A stretch of DNA of 64,000 nucleotides from Diphasiastrum complanatum. Lineage: Eukaryota > Streptophyta > Lycopodiopsida > Lycopodiales > Lycopodiaceae. The stretch spans positions 29,972,203 through 30,036,202 of the forward strand of contig CM055112.1 in NCBI GenBank assembly GCA_029204225.1, written 5' to 3'. The position numbers and the translations under genes were made by a program. Shown one piece after another: positions 42,558-53,699 of this stretch (positions within the stretch are counted from its first letter, which is position 1; each line of letters begins with the position of its first letter). The notes beneath the pieces were generated by a model. That model searched no databases and was not told the DNA's origin. It saw only the letters and a list, made by a program, of their open reading frames with translations.

Positions 42558-43708
42558 AGGACCGTATAGGCCGGTCTCTCCAGCGTTCCAAGCCAGGTAT
42601 AACTTTTTTCCGTCTCACCATCCTTACTTCCATTTCGCACTCTGTTTCGTCTTGCTGCCGCAACACGATGGTATGTAACTGTTTCCTCCGCGTGGTTTGG
42701 TCCAGAGGTTGGAGCCTATCAGGCGCTTGTGGCAGCGGCGATGGGAGAAGTTTCACCGGCCCATTCACAGTGTGGCCCACATACTGCATCCGCTTTTTAA
42801 GAGCGAGAGGCAGTACGACGATGCAGAGCTGCATGCGGACTAGTTCGCATACATCCGCCTCCTCAGCAGCGACACTGGGTTCCGCAGCACGCTCGAGGTG
42901 CAGAGGCTCGGTTACAGGTAAACTCTTGATCTATCGTACGTTGTCGTTCGTTCAATTTCTCTACGCGGGCTCAAGTGTACTCAAGCATATCGTTGCTCAA
43001 CTGCAGGCACTCTTTGGGGCTGTTTCTTTCGTATTGGTTTGAGACATTCAGTTTAATGCCCTCACGGTTGTTTCGGCTATTCTCACGAATGATTGACTTG
43101 TGCAGGTCAGTCCCGATGAGTGCCTGGTTGCAGCGGCAGATCATGAGCCAGAGGTTGATCCGGACGATGTTGTTCGGCGTGCTCTGCGGGGTGAGCCCGA
43201 GGATGATGCCGATGCCGATGAGACTACCACCCTCCCTGCTGATGTTCCATTGCCCTCCTCTGATGATGAGCCCACATATGATTCAGACGAGACGGTCGAC
43301 CTAGCAGGGGATTGTCCACGTGCCCCACCTAGTACCCCCGCATCACGCCCCCTTTCAGATGATGGCTGGTCAGAGTTTGCAAGGGAGACAGAGGCTGCTG
43401 CCCAGAGACAGATAGCGCAAAGATGACTCAGAGCATCACAGGTAGGCAGTTCCTCCCAAAGACCCCCCCGTGGCAGAGGGAGACTCCCAGGCAGGAGTGT
43501 ACCACAGAGGGTTCCTTCCGGCAGACCCAGAGGCAGGCCAGCCAAGAGGGGATGCACCGATGATTTTTCTAGTCGTCTCTTGGCAGGCGTTGGCCCAGAC
43601 CTAGAGGAGTCCCAGATGTCTCCAGACTCCGAGCCAGACTTTGTGTTTGACACCCCTACAGATGCATCTGGCACGCAGAGGGATGATTTGTTTAGCGCAG
43701 ACTTGTAG
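42558..43708 (+). pseudogene. hAT-1 transposase C-terminal exons with AT-hook and acidic tail
   Basis: First exon (about 42690-42918): LWQRRWEKFHRPIHSVAHIL followed by HPLFKSERQYDD and RSTLEVQRLGYR, typical of the region before the hAT dimerisation domain; one stop near 42841. Plausible intron 42919-43104 (GTAAAC...TGTGCAG). Next exon (from about 43105) has VSPDECLVAAADHEPEVD and an acidic stretch, a stop at 43424-43426, then the AT-hook-like GRPRGRPAKRG (about 43525-43557) and SPDSEPDFVFDTPTDA to a stop near 43708. The central DUF659 part is missing. Two stops make it a pseudogene. Confidence 0.6.
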
Positions 43709-43868
43709 ATACTGATACATATTTTAGCATCATGTACAGTGGCATCAGATGAGATGTATATATTTTTTTACAGTCTATTTGTGTCATGGCTAATTTATCG
43801 TGGTTGCTTACAAATGATTAGCTCTGTGAAGTTTGAATGGTTAGTCAAAAATGGTTTGCTCCGTGCAA

Positions 43869-43871
<3 letters not shown>

Positions 43872-43922
<51 letters not shown>
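43872..43922. repeat. GA microsatellite, about 25 units
   Basis: Uninterrupted GA dinucleotide run. Confidence 0.98.
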
Positions 43923-43925
<3 letters not shown>

Positions 43926-44960
43926 AGCACATCTGCATCTCATTCAAAACATATGCATCATGTTCAATTATTTAACATAAGACCCTAAACCCGACACCCC
44001 AACAAATGGCACAGTTAACACAACACCCCAAACCCTAACAAATCACCCTAAACCCACAACCCCACAGCCATAACCATCAAAACAAGCCACAAGCATAATC
44101 ATCATCCATAAACATCATCAACCCCACCCACGTCCTCATTGTGTTGTAGGCATTGCACCACAGGTATGGGCAGATTCAACATCAAAGCTGCACTTTCGCA
44201 GCATACACTTAAACCTGCGTAGAATGTATCAATGGTCCAGGAATACAGTTCACTGGTTCGTGGAGCGGGTACGTACTCAGGGGACCAAGCCTGGCCCGAT
44301 TCGGGCATCGTCCGGTCAAAATGGCCGTTCGACGGGTTAGAAACGCAATTAGGTCAATCCAAATGGACTAGTTCTGCAGCTATCCGTCCGACGGTCCTGT
44401 TTCTCCAAGCACTTCAGGGAGTGAATGGTCACCAGTGGAGTGGATGGTCATCATAACTGTGTCGTTCACTACCGGGAACCAGAAGACTTACTGGCTGGCC
44501 CGACGACGAGGGACCCTGTCCCGGACCATGGGAAGTCGTTCTGCGGTGAAGTTAATTCCAATCCGTTGCGTTTCCTCACCCACGCCAGCTCGGTCAGGGG
44601 GGGAGCAGGTCCGAGGACTATGAGGGCATGTAGTTGTAGCTCCGGTAGTCGCCCCATTATCTCTCGCTGGCTCTCGTGAAATCCTCCTTCTAGCTTCCGT
44701 TCGTTGTGTCGGCGGACATCTACCAGGACATGCTCCGACTGTTGCCCACGTGACGTCGACCCTAAACCCTAAACCCTAAATCTATCTCATCACATAGGCC
44801 ATGGTACTGTGTAGAATGCATCATCGGTCTAGGAATACAGTCCACACGTTCGTGATCCCGATACAAACCCAAGGGATCGAGCCTGTCCACGTCCGCCATC
44901 CGCTTCCTTAGATATATATATATGTAGACTGTCCCGAGAAGTCAAAATAGAAACATCTTA
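43923..44960. other. spacer with telomere-type words and a diverged direct repeat
   Basis: CCCTAAA occurs three times in tandem at 44760-44780, with degenerate CCCTAAACCC and CCAAACCCTAAC words at 43981-44060. A direct repeat (GTAGAATGYATCA.GGTC.AGGAATACAGT.CAC) lies at about 44218-44262 and 44812-44856, followed by loosely similar GATCGAGCCTG/GACCAAGCCTG sequence. Open frames between are not recognised. No gene is supported. Confidence 0.55.
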
Positions 44961-44972
44961 CTACTCTCCAGC

Positions 44973-45912
44973 TTGAAGAGTTTTTTGATTATCAAATCCA
45001 AGAATCCTCCATCTCTGAAGATGGACTTTCTATTTCACTTTCTGATATGGATTCTGACTTCTCTTCTAGCTCCTCCAGATCTGTATCCTTTTAATGCCGT
45101 AACTTCTAATCTCTCTTGTTCGTTAAATATGATCTCAGGCGGCAAAGGAAAAGCCCCAATCATATATGATGATGATTCTCGGCCAGAGGATGAGGATGAA
45201 GATGATACATTTTTTTCAGCATTTGAGATACAGTTCTTTCAACAACCAGCTTCTCGTTCTCGACCATATTACACTATGATGGATAAACTTACACAGAAGC
45301 AGGTGTCCAAACAACCACTTCCTGATCCCCGAATCTCAAAAGTTCTCTCAGGAAAAGTTCCAGCTAAATCCATCTATGAGATGAGCTCTCCAGAGAACTC
45401 TCCTTTCAAAGTTCGACCTCCTCCTCGTCAATTCCAGACTCAAAGTCCCTTCCGTACTCCTCAGCGTCCTCAAAGATCCCAATGCACCTCTACTACCCAA
45501 CATCACGCCCAATCTCCTCCATTTGATCCCTTGATTGCCTCTGCCAAGAACAAATTTCCAAAATTGCCTCGTTTTTCTCCCATATCCCTCTATGGAAACA
45601 TATCCGCGATATCTGATCAAAGCCCGCACGAACATCCCTATTTCCAGTAAAGAAACATACAGCATTGATACTGGAATTTCACTTCAACCCCCAACTGGTT
45701 ATTACTTCCAAGTACAAACAATTTATCCTCTTAAGCTCACTCATACACTCCTTCCACTTCTCGAAGCCTACATAGAAGGAAGATACATCGATGCAGAACC
45801 AGCCTTCCATCGCTGTATTGTTAGTGCAATTCATTGCAAACTAAGCGGATTTCAGACCAGAATCGAAGTACAGGTCCATTGTTGTAGTTGTGGTACCAAA
45901 TCCTGTAAATAG
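44973..45912 (+). pseudogene. unrecognised coding remnant (two overlapping frames)
   Basis: Frame 1 (44973-45650, 225 codons) has a hydrophobic start, then an acidic patch (DDDSRPEDEDEDDTFFSAFE) and a Pro/Arg/Gln-rich low-complexity middle. Frame 2 (to 45912) continues with better-ordered sequence: SSKETYSIDTGISLQPPTGY, CIVSAIHCKLSG, CCSCGTKSC. The DTG...GYY order faintly recalls dUTPase-like beta folds found in some plant retroelements and endogenous pararetroviruses, but key motifs are missing. I make no assignment. It directly abuts the 5'-truncated leader of C2. Confidence 0.35.
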
Positions 45913-47490
45913 ATTTTGAGAGTAAAATCAGAGGCAGGGTCAGCGCTGGACAGGGAGAAAGCTATTTGCAGATCCATCGCTGATCAATAGTAGGCCTTGG
46001 GATGGATTCTTCTATAGATTAGAGGACCCAAATCTACAGGACAGACCAGCGAGGGTTTACCCTCAATAGATTCAGAAAATCTGATCCGTTTTTGGCTTCA
46101 AATCTGGATTTTTGGGGCAACAGGGCCGCTACTCAGGCAGAGAGGTTAGTTAGTAATCAAAAAACAGATTTTGTCTTACAATTCGGGTCCTGAATTCTGG
46201 TTTCGGAGCAGCAAACCCATTTTCTGGAATTGGAATCCAGAAAGTTTCACAAATTTTGGGGAAGGAAATCAGAGTTTTCAGGAATCTGGTGGCAGCTACC
46301 TTCAGTTAATTCCTCATAGCACTGGACCCTGCATGCAGATTGGAAAGCCAGATTTCACAGCCATCGAAAGACTGAGGGGTTTTTCTTGCTTTTTCTTTGG
46401 AAGTACAGTCCTGAGACAGAGCTAAGTATTCTACCTTTCATGTTTTTTTTTCCAGTTCAGTTAATCTTTCTTCTTGTTTAGTCAGAATCTAGGGTACCTC
46501 TCTTTCCGTTCCGATATGACCACTCCTCAGGGACCTGATCAACCCCTGGAGAGAGGCATCGGCGAATTGGAAACAGAAGCCTATGGAAGTGGAATAGGAG
46601 CAATTCGCCGAAGAACTCGACGATTTGGTTATCAAGGAGCAGCATCTCTAGTTGGTAACATAAGTGGATGAGTTGAAACTGGCTTTAGCCAATCTCAAGT
46701 CTACTATGGAAGACTCATTCACCGAGCTTAAAGGTTTAATTCTGAGCTCCGCGAAAGGAAGTCTCTCATCCACTTCTCAACCGTCCCCTTCACCACTTCC
46801 ATTAGTATTGGGTGAGCCCATTCGGTCTCATTCTGTAGATATTTTACATACCTTTTCTCAACAAATGGAAGAACATTCATGCTCTTAAACAGACCGATGA
46901 CCATTTGCAAGCAATCGAGGCTAGTCTTTCCCTAGGACCCATGGCTTACAATTGGTGGTTAAACCTCCAGGAGACCAGGCGGACTCCCGGTCATGCAAGG
47001 CTTTTGAAGAGGCCTTTCTACGAGATTTTCTACCTGAAAATGAACTTGATAGAGCCTGGGAAGCCTGGGAGAGAACAGTAATGGACAAATCCTTAGTGCA
47101 ATATATCTCGCAATATCGAGAGGCCATATTAAAGATAAAAATATGGATGACTATCAGAAAGTCAGAGGGTTTGTCCATGGGCTTCAAGATGAATATAAAG
47201 TAGATGTCCAGAGAAACTCGCCTACTACCTTAGAGCAAGCTCTCAGATATGCTCAAATCTATGATGATTTAGTGGGTAGGAAGAAGGCGAAACAACAATC
47301 CCTTTCTGAGCAGCCTACTAAGGACTTTCAATTTAGAAAGAAATTTCTAAAAAGAAAGAAAGAAGAAAAAGTTAAAAATGAAGCTTCTCAGAAACGTCCA
47401 TCACTCATACGGCCTTAAAAACCAGAAGATTTTGAGAAAGCAAAACAAGAAAGTTCGTGCTTTGTGTGTATGGGCAAGGGTCACACAGTC
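45913..47490 (+). pseudogene. family C copy C2: leader and decayed gag
   Basis: The leader (45913-46515) is like C1's but lacks the LTR and PBS. Gag starts at MTTPQGPDQP (46516) and is broken into four or more frames: DELKLALANLKSTMEDSF, FLPENELDRAWEAWERTVMD and MDDYQKVRGFVHGLQDEYKV. It ends inside the zinc knuckle (CFVCMGKGHTVS) at 47490, where an inverted family-A fragment begins. Confidence 0.85.
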
Positions 47491-49370
47491 AGTAATATGG
47501 AAACACCAGCACCAATCAACAAGTCCAAATGGAAACCAAGCTATACGTAATAACCAGGAATGTCATATATCCACAGCATCGACATAGATTGCAACAAACC
47601 TATATGTAGAAACACAAGGAGACTGAAGGATGCCCAACATATAAATACCCTAGAAAAGTAATAGTGACCATCTGGCAAATATCCTCGGATGGAAAATGTG
47701 TAACGATAAGGACCAAAGGCGCATGAATCATGTAAGGATCCGTAGAAATATCATGAGGCGGTTCACAAACCTCAAGCAGAGATCCATGGAGTAAAGCGAA
47801 AGAAGATACAACCTGATCACCAATAGCGAGGGAACCATCAAACGTGGACCCGTGAATAACCCCATAGAAATCAGCAGGAACATCGGCCATAACGGACTCA
47901 AGAGATGGAGATATAGAGACCAATGGAGAAGATACTGCACCAACCACCGAACCAGGAGGGCTATCTGAGGTATGCGCAAAAGCAATAGTAGAAATACCAC
48001 CAAGGTATACGGCCTGAGGAAGAGGACCCATGGATGGTGAAAGTGAAGCAGCAACTTGTACTCTGAATGGAAAGAAGAGCTGCATCCTGAGCCTTTGGTA
48101 GGCTACGCATAAACTGCTTCCCGGTAACCAACTGATAGTCACCCTAGGAATCAATACCAGCAAGTAAATGATGCTGACCAGCATGAGTAAAGGAAAGTGT
48201 CTGCTGAGAGAGATCCACAGCAACAGTACCAAGTGAAGAGAACCAGTCGTATGCCATATGGAGATCTACTGGAGTAGCCCAAGCATCTAAAACCGTAGAC
48301 CCATGAATAGTATCGAAATAAGGAGCATAGGCGACAACATCTATAGCATGGCGCTCAGGAACACGAGTAGCATCAAAGTACTCAACAACAATATCAAAGC
48401 ATGGAACAACATCATCAATAGTATCACAGCATGCTATATTAGTATCAAGGACCATATCAGCCGCAACCTGTATATGTGAATCAGCATCAGTAGGAACCTG
48501 TATATGTGACTCTGACTCACTATGGGATACAGTGACGAGCTCAGGTAGATCAATAACTATCTCAAGTAAATCAGGCAACTCGCTCAAACTGTGTGATATA
48601 GGATCCTGAAGGTCAGCGAACTCTGCAGACGTGTAACGTCGGACAAAAGCAGGTCCAGGGGTCGGACGACGAGGAGACGAAGGGACAATGCAAGGAGCTG
48701 GAACTAAAAAAATCCAAATGGGGGGGACTCCCAAATGAAGGAAAGACAGGAGCTTTTCCAGGACCATGAGGCTGTAAAGAATCAATATGTGACTGCATAG
48801 TAGCAAAGCCGGTCATAACTGTATCAAAGCAAAGAATGAGGCATCCATGCGCCGAAACTGATCGGATAAGTTTTCCTTAACAGTTTCACTCGAGGTAGGT
48901 GAATGTGCCATAATGATAGTGGAAGGAATAGACGGAAACTTGAGGGAGCGGACTCTTGTCGTCACCCCAAATTAGTCTATTAAAACCAATATTATCACAA
49001 CTAAGAAAGGGCAGCAATCAACAAATGGAAAAAGTGAAAGTGAAGGCTGTAAAAATGCGCTGGATGGCCAGGAGGGAAATGTCAAATTGGAATATCAAAC
49101 GGAGTCGGAATTCCGTGAAATGTGGTTGAGGATGAGCGCTGGAGATCCTTTTGATAAACTGTGAAAGATGGCTGGAAACGGATAAAATAATAGGCGAAAG
49201 TGACAAGTCGAAAGGGTTGGGGCAGCGATGAACAGGCTGCAGGATTTTGGCAATTTGGAATAGCAAACGATTACGGAATTGGGTGATTTTTGGATAAGAG
49301 GCTAAAGAGAGAGAGAGAGCTGAAGATCCAAGCTGAAAATGGGTTCGGGCAGCAGCTAGTAAGATCCACA
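47491..49370 (-). mobile_element. family A fragment A4 (leader, gag, start of unrecognised interval)
   Basis: Minus strand, from leader sequence equivalent to A1 position about 17567 (49370) through an internally deleted gag to sequence equivalent to about A1 20160 (47491). It shares with A1, not A3, the acidic replacement after RRYTSAEFADLQ (ISHSLSELPDLLEIVIDLPE). It also lacks the A3-only segment, giving PLPQAVYLGG. Leader array cores at 49061, 49140, about 49218 and about 49291 keep the 72-79 bp phase. No LTRs. Gag is interrupted by a deletion joining PPHLDFF to PAPCIVPSS. Confidence 0.85.
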
Positions 49371-49400
49371 AATGTCATGCTCCCCATGCATCTGGATCTC

Positions 49401-50987
49401 TCAGCCTTTATGCTGAAAGCTGAGGGTGTTTTCCTGATAGTTTCTGTGGAGGGAAGGTCCTAAACTGTAGAGCCAATCTCTCCCGAGAACAATGTCTGTT
49501 CGATCCAGGTGCATTATCTGAAAGTTTATTTCATCTTGGTACCCCTGAATACCAAGATTTAACTTACTTACCATAGTTTCCCATATTTTTTTATCTTCAC
49601 CCTTAGCTAATGAAACTATGTACCTATGCTGACTAGGTACTTCTGGTAGTTTAAGCTTTTTAACCAGGGTGTAGTTGATGAAATTATGGGTTGCCCCATC
49701 ATCAACCATGACTCTTACTGACTGGTTACCAACTTTCCCATGCATACGTACTAGGTCATGCGGCCCAAAGCTGAAGGGTCTCGCTAGCATTGCAGAGGTC
49801 AGCTGGCAACAGTGTTCATGATCTTCATGATACACTTTGATCTCGGAAGCTGCCGAGTCACTGGGGAAACATATAGTCTGAACAAGATGAACTTGTTTTT
49901 TATCTTTCTTATCTTTTTTAGTGAAAGGCCCCTTGGGACACTATCCGACTGTGTGTCCCTTGCCCATACACACAAAGCACAAACATTCTTGTTTGGCTTT
50001 CTCAAAATTATCTGGTTTTAAGGGCTGTATGAGTGAAAGGCGTTTCTGAGGAGCTTCACTTTTAAATTTGTCTTCTTTCTTTCTTTTTAAATTGAAAGTC
50101 TTTCTGAGAAGGCTGCTCAGAAAGTGGCTGTTGTCTCGCCTTCTTCCTACCCACTGAATCATCATAGATTTGAGCATATCTGAGAGCTTGCTCAAGGGTA
50201 GTAGGCGAGTTTCTCTAGACCTCTACTTTATATTCTCTTCGAGGCCACGGACAAATCCCCTGATTTTCTGATAGTCATCCATATTTTTAATCTTTAAAAT
50301 TGCTTCTCGATACTGCGAGATATATTGGATGAGGGACTTGTCCATTACTGTTCTTTCCCAGGCTCTATCAAGTTCATTCTCTGGTAGAAATTCTCTTAGG
50401 AAAGCTTCTTCAAAAGCTTTCCATGACCGGGGAGTCTGCCCAGTCTCGTGGAGATTTAACCACCACTTATAGGCCATAGGCCCTAAGGAAAGACTGGCCT
50501 CAATAGCTTGCAAATGGTCAGGGGTCTGTTTAAGAGCATGAATGTTCTTCCATTTGCTGAGGAAGGTTTGTAGAATATCTGCATTTCTATCCTTCTCTTC
50601 CCCATTAAAAGTAGGAGGTTTTAAGTCTTTAAAAACACTGGGGTGAGACCGTAAAGTCTCACCCGAAACTGATGGAAGTGGAGAAGGGGATAACTGAGAA
50701 GTGGAGGGAAGGCTTCCTTTCGCGGAACTCAAAATCAAGTTTTTGAGTTCAGCGAACGAGTCGTCCACACTGGACTTGAAATTGGCTAATGCCAACTTCA
50801 GTTCATCCACTTCTGTTACCAATTGGAGGAACTGCTCCTTGGTAACCAGTTTGTCGAGTTCTTCGGCGAACTGTTCCTGTTCTTCTACTTCCATGGGTTC
50901 CTTCCCTTTTCTGTAAGTCAAGGCTTCTGTTTCAAGTTCGTCGAAGCCTCTCTCCGGGGGTTGATCAGGTCCATGAGGAGTGGTCAT
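49401..50987 (-). pseudogene. C3 gag-protease
   Basis: Starts MTTPHGPDQP at 50987. The first 254 codons are open (50223-50987), with the gag domain as in C1; a 9-bp deletion removes EAW within LDRAWEAWERT. A frameshift near 50225 follows (LEENIK for LKDEYKV), then the Lys-rich stretch, CFVCMGKGHTVG (the second part of the knuckle, with a stop after), and protease VMVDDGATHNFINY within 49401-49835. Unlike C1 it keeps the second AAGT, so MVSKLNLGIQGY and DRTDIVLGRDWLYSLG read through. Fewer lesions than C1 or C2. Confidence 0.87.
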
Positions 50988-51789
50988 CTTCGGAACTGAA
51001 AGAGAGCTACCTTAACTTCTGAAGGAAAAAAAAGTCTAAAAGACTAATTTACAACTGTACAAGGAAAAGGAAAGATGACTTAGCTGTTTCTGAGGACTGT
51101 ACTTTCACAGAGAGAATCAAGAAAAGCCCTTTCAGCTCTTTCTCCATTGCTTTCAGACCTGTGGCTCTGAGAAATCTGAATAGGTGGCGGAAAAAAATGC
51201 AAAAGATGTGAAATTTTTTTGCTATCCCCCCTCGCTGGTCTGACAGCACCCCAATCTGTCCACAAGAAGGCAAATTTGAAGTCCGAAAGCACTTCTGAAT
51301 TCTGAAATTTCAGAAGCCCCCTACTCGCTGATCTGGTCGAAGTACTATTGCTCCAAATCTTCCAAGTTAGGGCCCAAAACTTTGTCAGAAATCTGAAAAC
51401 TCAGAAGTATTGGCAGCGCTGACCCTGCTGGGAAATCTCAGCTTGAAATCCTCTCAGCTCTACTGAAATTGCACTTTGAAAACAGAAGCAGATCCCTGTA
51501 TGTACAGCGATGGGTCTACTTGCTATTTCCTACTCTAGTTCCGCTGGAAATCTGCAAAAAGGTTTCTGAAATCAGCGATGGATAGCTGCCCTTCCAGCGA
51601 GTTACCTGTACATGGAATTTAACTCCTTACTACTGTAATTTCTCAGTGAATTTCAAAGGTTTGAAGGCTGCATCTACAGCGATCCTCCTCTATTCCTCTC
51701 TGAGAATCTGAGAAACACTTCCTATCTTCTGATAGCTTTCTCTACTGCTGCTCCTAAACTCCCTAGGATGGAGATGGCTCTGATACCAG
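50988..51789 (-). repeat. C3 leader with phased CAGCG cores
   Basis: Cores (CGCTGG, CGCTGA, CAGCGCTGA, CAGCGATGG, CCAGCGAG, CAGCGATCC in plus orientation) lie at about 51233, 51326, 51414, 51505, 51595 and 51677: steps of about 93, 88, 91, 90 and 82 bp. An extra copy sits at 51573. This agrees with the 91-bp step in C1. Confidence 0.78.
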
Positions 51790-52145
51790 TGTCATAAGTC
51801 CTAACACCACAGTAGGGCAAACACTAACTGATCCACCCAACCTTGCCTACTCCCTGATATAGAGTAAGCCCCTCCTAGCCCAGTGTGAGGACTGGTAGCA
51901 TGCTACTGCCAAGTGTCGGCCACGTGGCACTGACGTGGCCGACTGCACGTCGGGACCCAACTGGGAGCCCTATCCTGCTGACAGGGTCCCTAGGCTGTGT
52001 TAGGCCCGCCATGGCTATGGACCGTGCTGGGGCACACTACTCACACTGTCTTGCCCTGTTGGTCATGTACACTGGACACGACCCTGACTGTGGTATCTAA
52101 CCTATCTGTGTTCTCTAGGGCTCGGCACTGGTTACAAGCTCGTAA
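51790..52145 (-). repeat. C3 5' LTR
   Basis: Plus-strand limits TGTCATAAGTCCTAACACC and GGTTACAAGCTCGTAA. Same family as 39430-39778 and 53342-53699. The outer CA is lost at the junction with the C2 integrase. Confidence 0.87.
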
Positions 52146-52146
52146 A

Positions 52147-53330
52147 AAAAAAGGACGTCCAGCAGTATGTAACCAGTTGCCAGAAATGTCAAGTAAACAA
52201 AGCAGAGCGTTTAAAGGCAGGAGGGTTGTTGCAGCCCTTAGAAATACCAGCTGGTAAATGGGAGAGTATCTCCATGGATTTTGTAGTAGGCCTGCCTAAA
52301 ACCCAAAAGGGTAATGACGCTATATGGGTCACAGTTGACCGTCTGACCCAAATGGCTCATTTTATTCCGACCAAAACAACCGTTAGAGCTCCAGAGTTAG
52401 CGAGGTTGTTTGTAGACAGGCTATTTAAATTGTACGGTCTGCCTTCCAGCATAGTCAGTGACCGGGACAGTAAGTTTAATGGAAATTTTTGGAGGACAGT
52501 ATTCCATCATGTCCATACTACTTAATATGAGTACCACCGACCATCCACAGACGGACGGTCAAACAGAGAGGGTAAATCAAGTGCTGGAGGATATGCTTCG
52601 TGCATACGTCAGCAAGAAGCAGACTAATTGGGAGGAGTATCTCTTAATATTAGAGTTTGCTTATAACAGTACCAAACATTCAGCTACGGGATACAGCCCA
52701 TTTATGCTGATGTACGGTTTTCAGCCACGCTCTCCCACAGCTGTAGGGTTTAAACAAGAAAAAGTTGAAGCAGCCAGAAAATTTTTAGAGGACCTAAACC
52801 AGATGATAGAACATGCTAAGCGTAGCATTAGGCAGTCCCAGGATCGAGCCAGGCATTATGCAAATCCACACAGACGGGATGTGCAGTTCTCCGCTGGTCA
52901 GAAAGTCTACTTGAGAGTCCCAGTTGACTCTAAAACTCTCAAATCAGGAGTGTGTGCTAAGCTGTCTCCTAGGTATTGTGGTCCCTTTACCATCAGTAGG
53001 AGACTAGACGAGGTCACGTATGAACTAGAACTCCCACACAGTAGTAAGGTTTTTCCAGTCTTTCATGTAAGTCAGTTACGAAAAGCCTTAACCAGATCAG
53101 ACAATCTAGTAGGGGACAGTGTTCTAGTTCTCCTATTGGATCCTCAACAACCTCCACATGAACCAGAGGAGATTCTTGATAGTAGAGAGACGCAGACTCG
53201 TCATACTCTATACCGAGAATATCTGGTTAAGTGGAATGATCAGCCTGTTGAGAATGCCACTTGGGAAAGAGGCAGCGTCCTTCGCAAGATTTTTCCAGAC
53301 TTTGTCTTAGAGGACCAAGACGGTTCTTAA
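52147..53330 (+). pseudogene. C2 integrase and chromodomain
   Basis: Begins at the end of the HHCC finger (QKCQVNKAERLKAGG). Core: [31 protein letters not shown] and, after a frameshift near 52510, STTDHPQTDGQTERVNQVLED, covering all three acidic catalytic positions. Then YVSKKQTNWEEYLLILEFAY, GPY/F LSPRYCGPFTISRRLDEV and the chromodomain YLVKWNDQPVENATWERGSV. The final 290-codon frame (52458-53330) is open. It lies 3' of the inserted A4-C3 block and is followed by the polypurine tract and LTR, so it is taken as the 3' part of C2. Confidence 0.88.
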
Positions 53331-53699
53331 GGGGGACGGAGTGTTACGAGCTCGTGACCAGTGCCGAACCCTAGAGAACACAGATAGGTCAGATACCACA
53401 GTCAGGGTCGTATCCAGCGTACACGACCAACAGGGCAAGACAATGTGAGTAGTGTGCCCCAGCACGGTCCATAGCTATGGCGGGCCTAACACAGTCGAGG
53501 GACCCTGTCAGCAGGACAGGGCCCCCAGTTGGGTCCTGACGTGCAGTCGGCCACGTCAGTGACACGTGGCCGACACTTGGTAGTTGCATGCTACCAGTGC
53601 TCGCACTGGGCTAGGAGGGGCTTACTCTATATCAGGGAGTAGGCAAGGTTGGGTGGATCAGTTAGTGTTTGCCCTACTGTGGTGTTAAGATCTAATACA
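53331..53699 (+). repeat. C2 polypurine tract and 3' LTR
   Basis: AAGGGGGACGGAG is followed by TGTTACGAGCTCGTGACC (53342) and ends at TCTAATACA (53699), about 358 bp. No matching 5' LTR of C2 remains, so no target-site duplication can be tested. Confidence 0.88.

Larger units (their letters stand above)
49371..52145 (-). mobile_element. family C copy C3 (5' half, minus strand)
   Basis: Minus strand: 5' LTR 51790-52145, PBS complement GGCTCTGATACCA, leader, gag and protease, broken off at 49371 just after the protease tail. Its LTR abuts C2 integrase sequence (52147), the last bases of the LTR end being replaced by an A-run. C3 gag is far better preserved than C2 gag. Confidence 0.87.

Noticed and set aside
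42140-43042. gag-hAT fusion protein
   Set aside because: Chance continuation of a protease/RT frame into a hAT exon read in the wrong frame.
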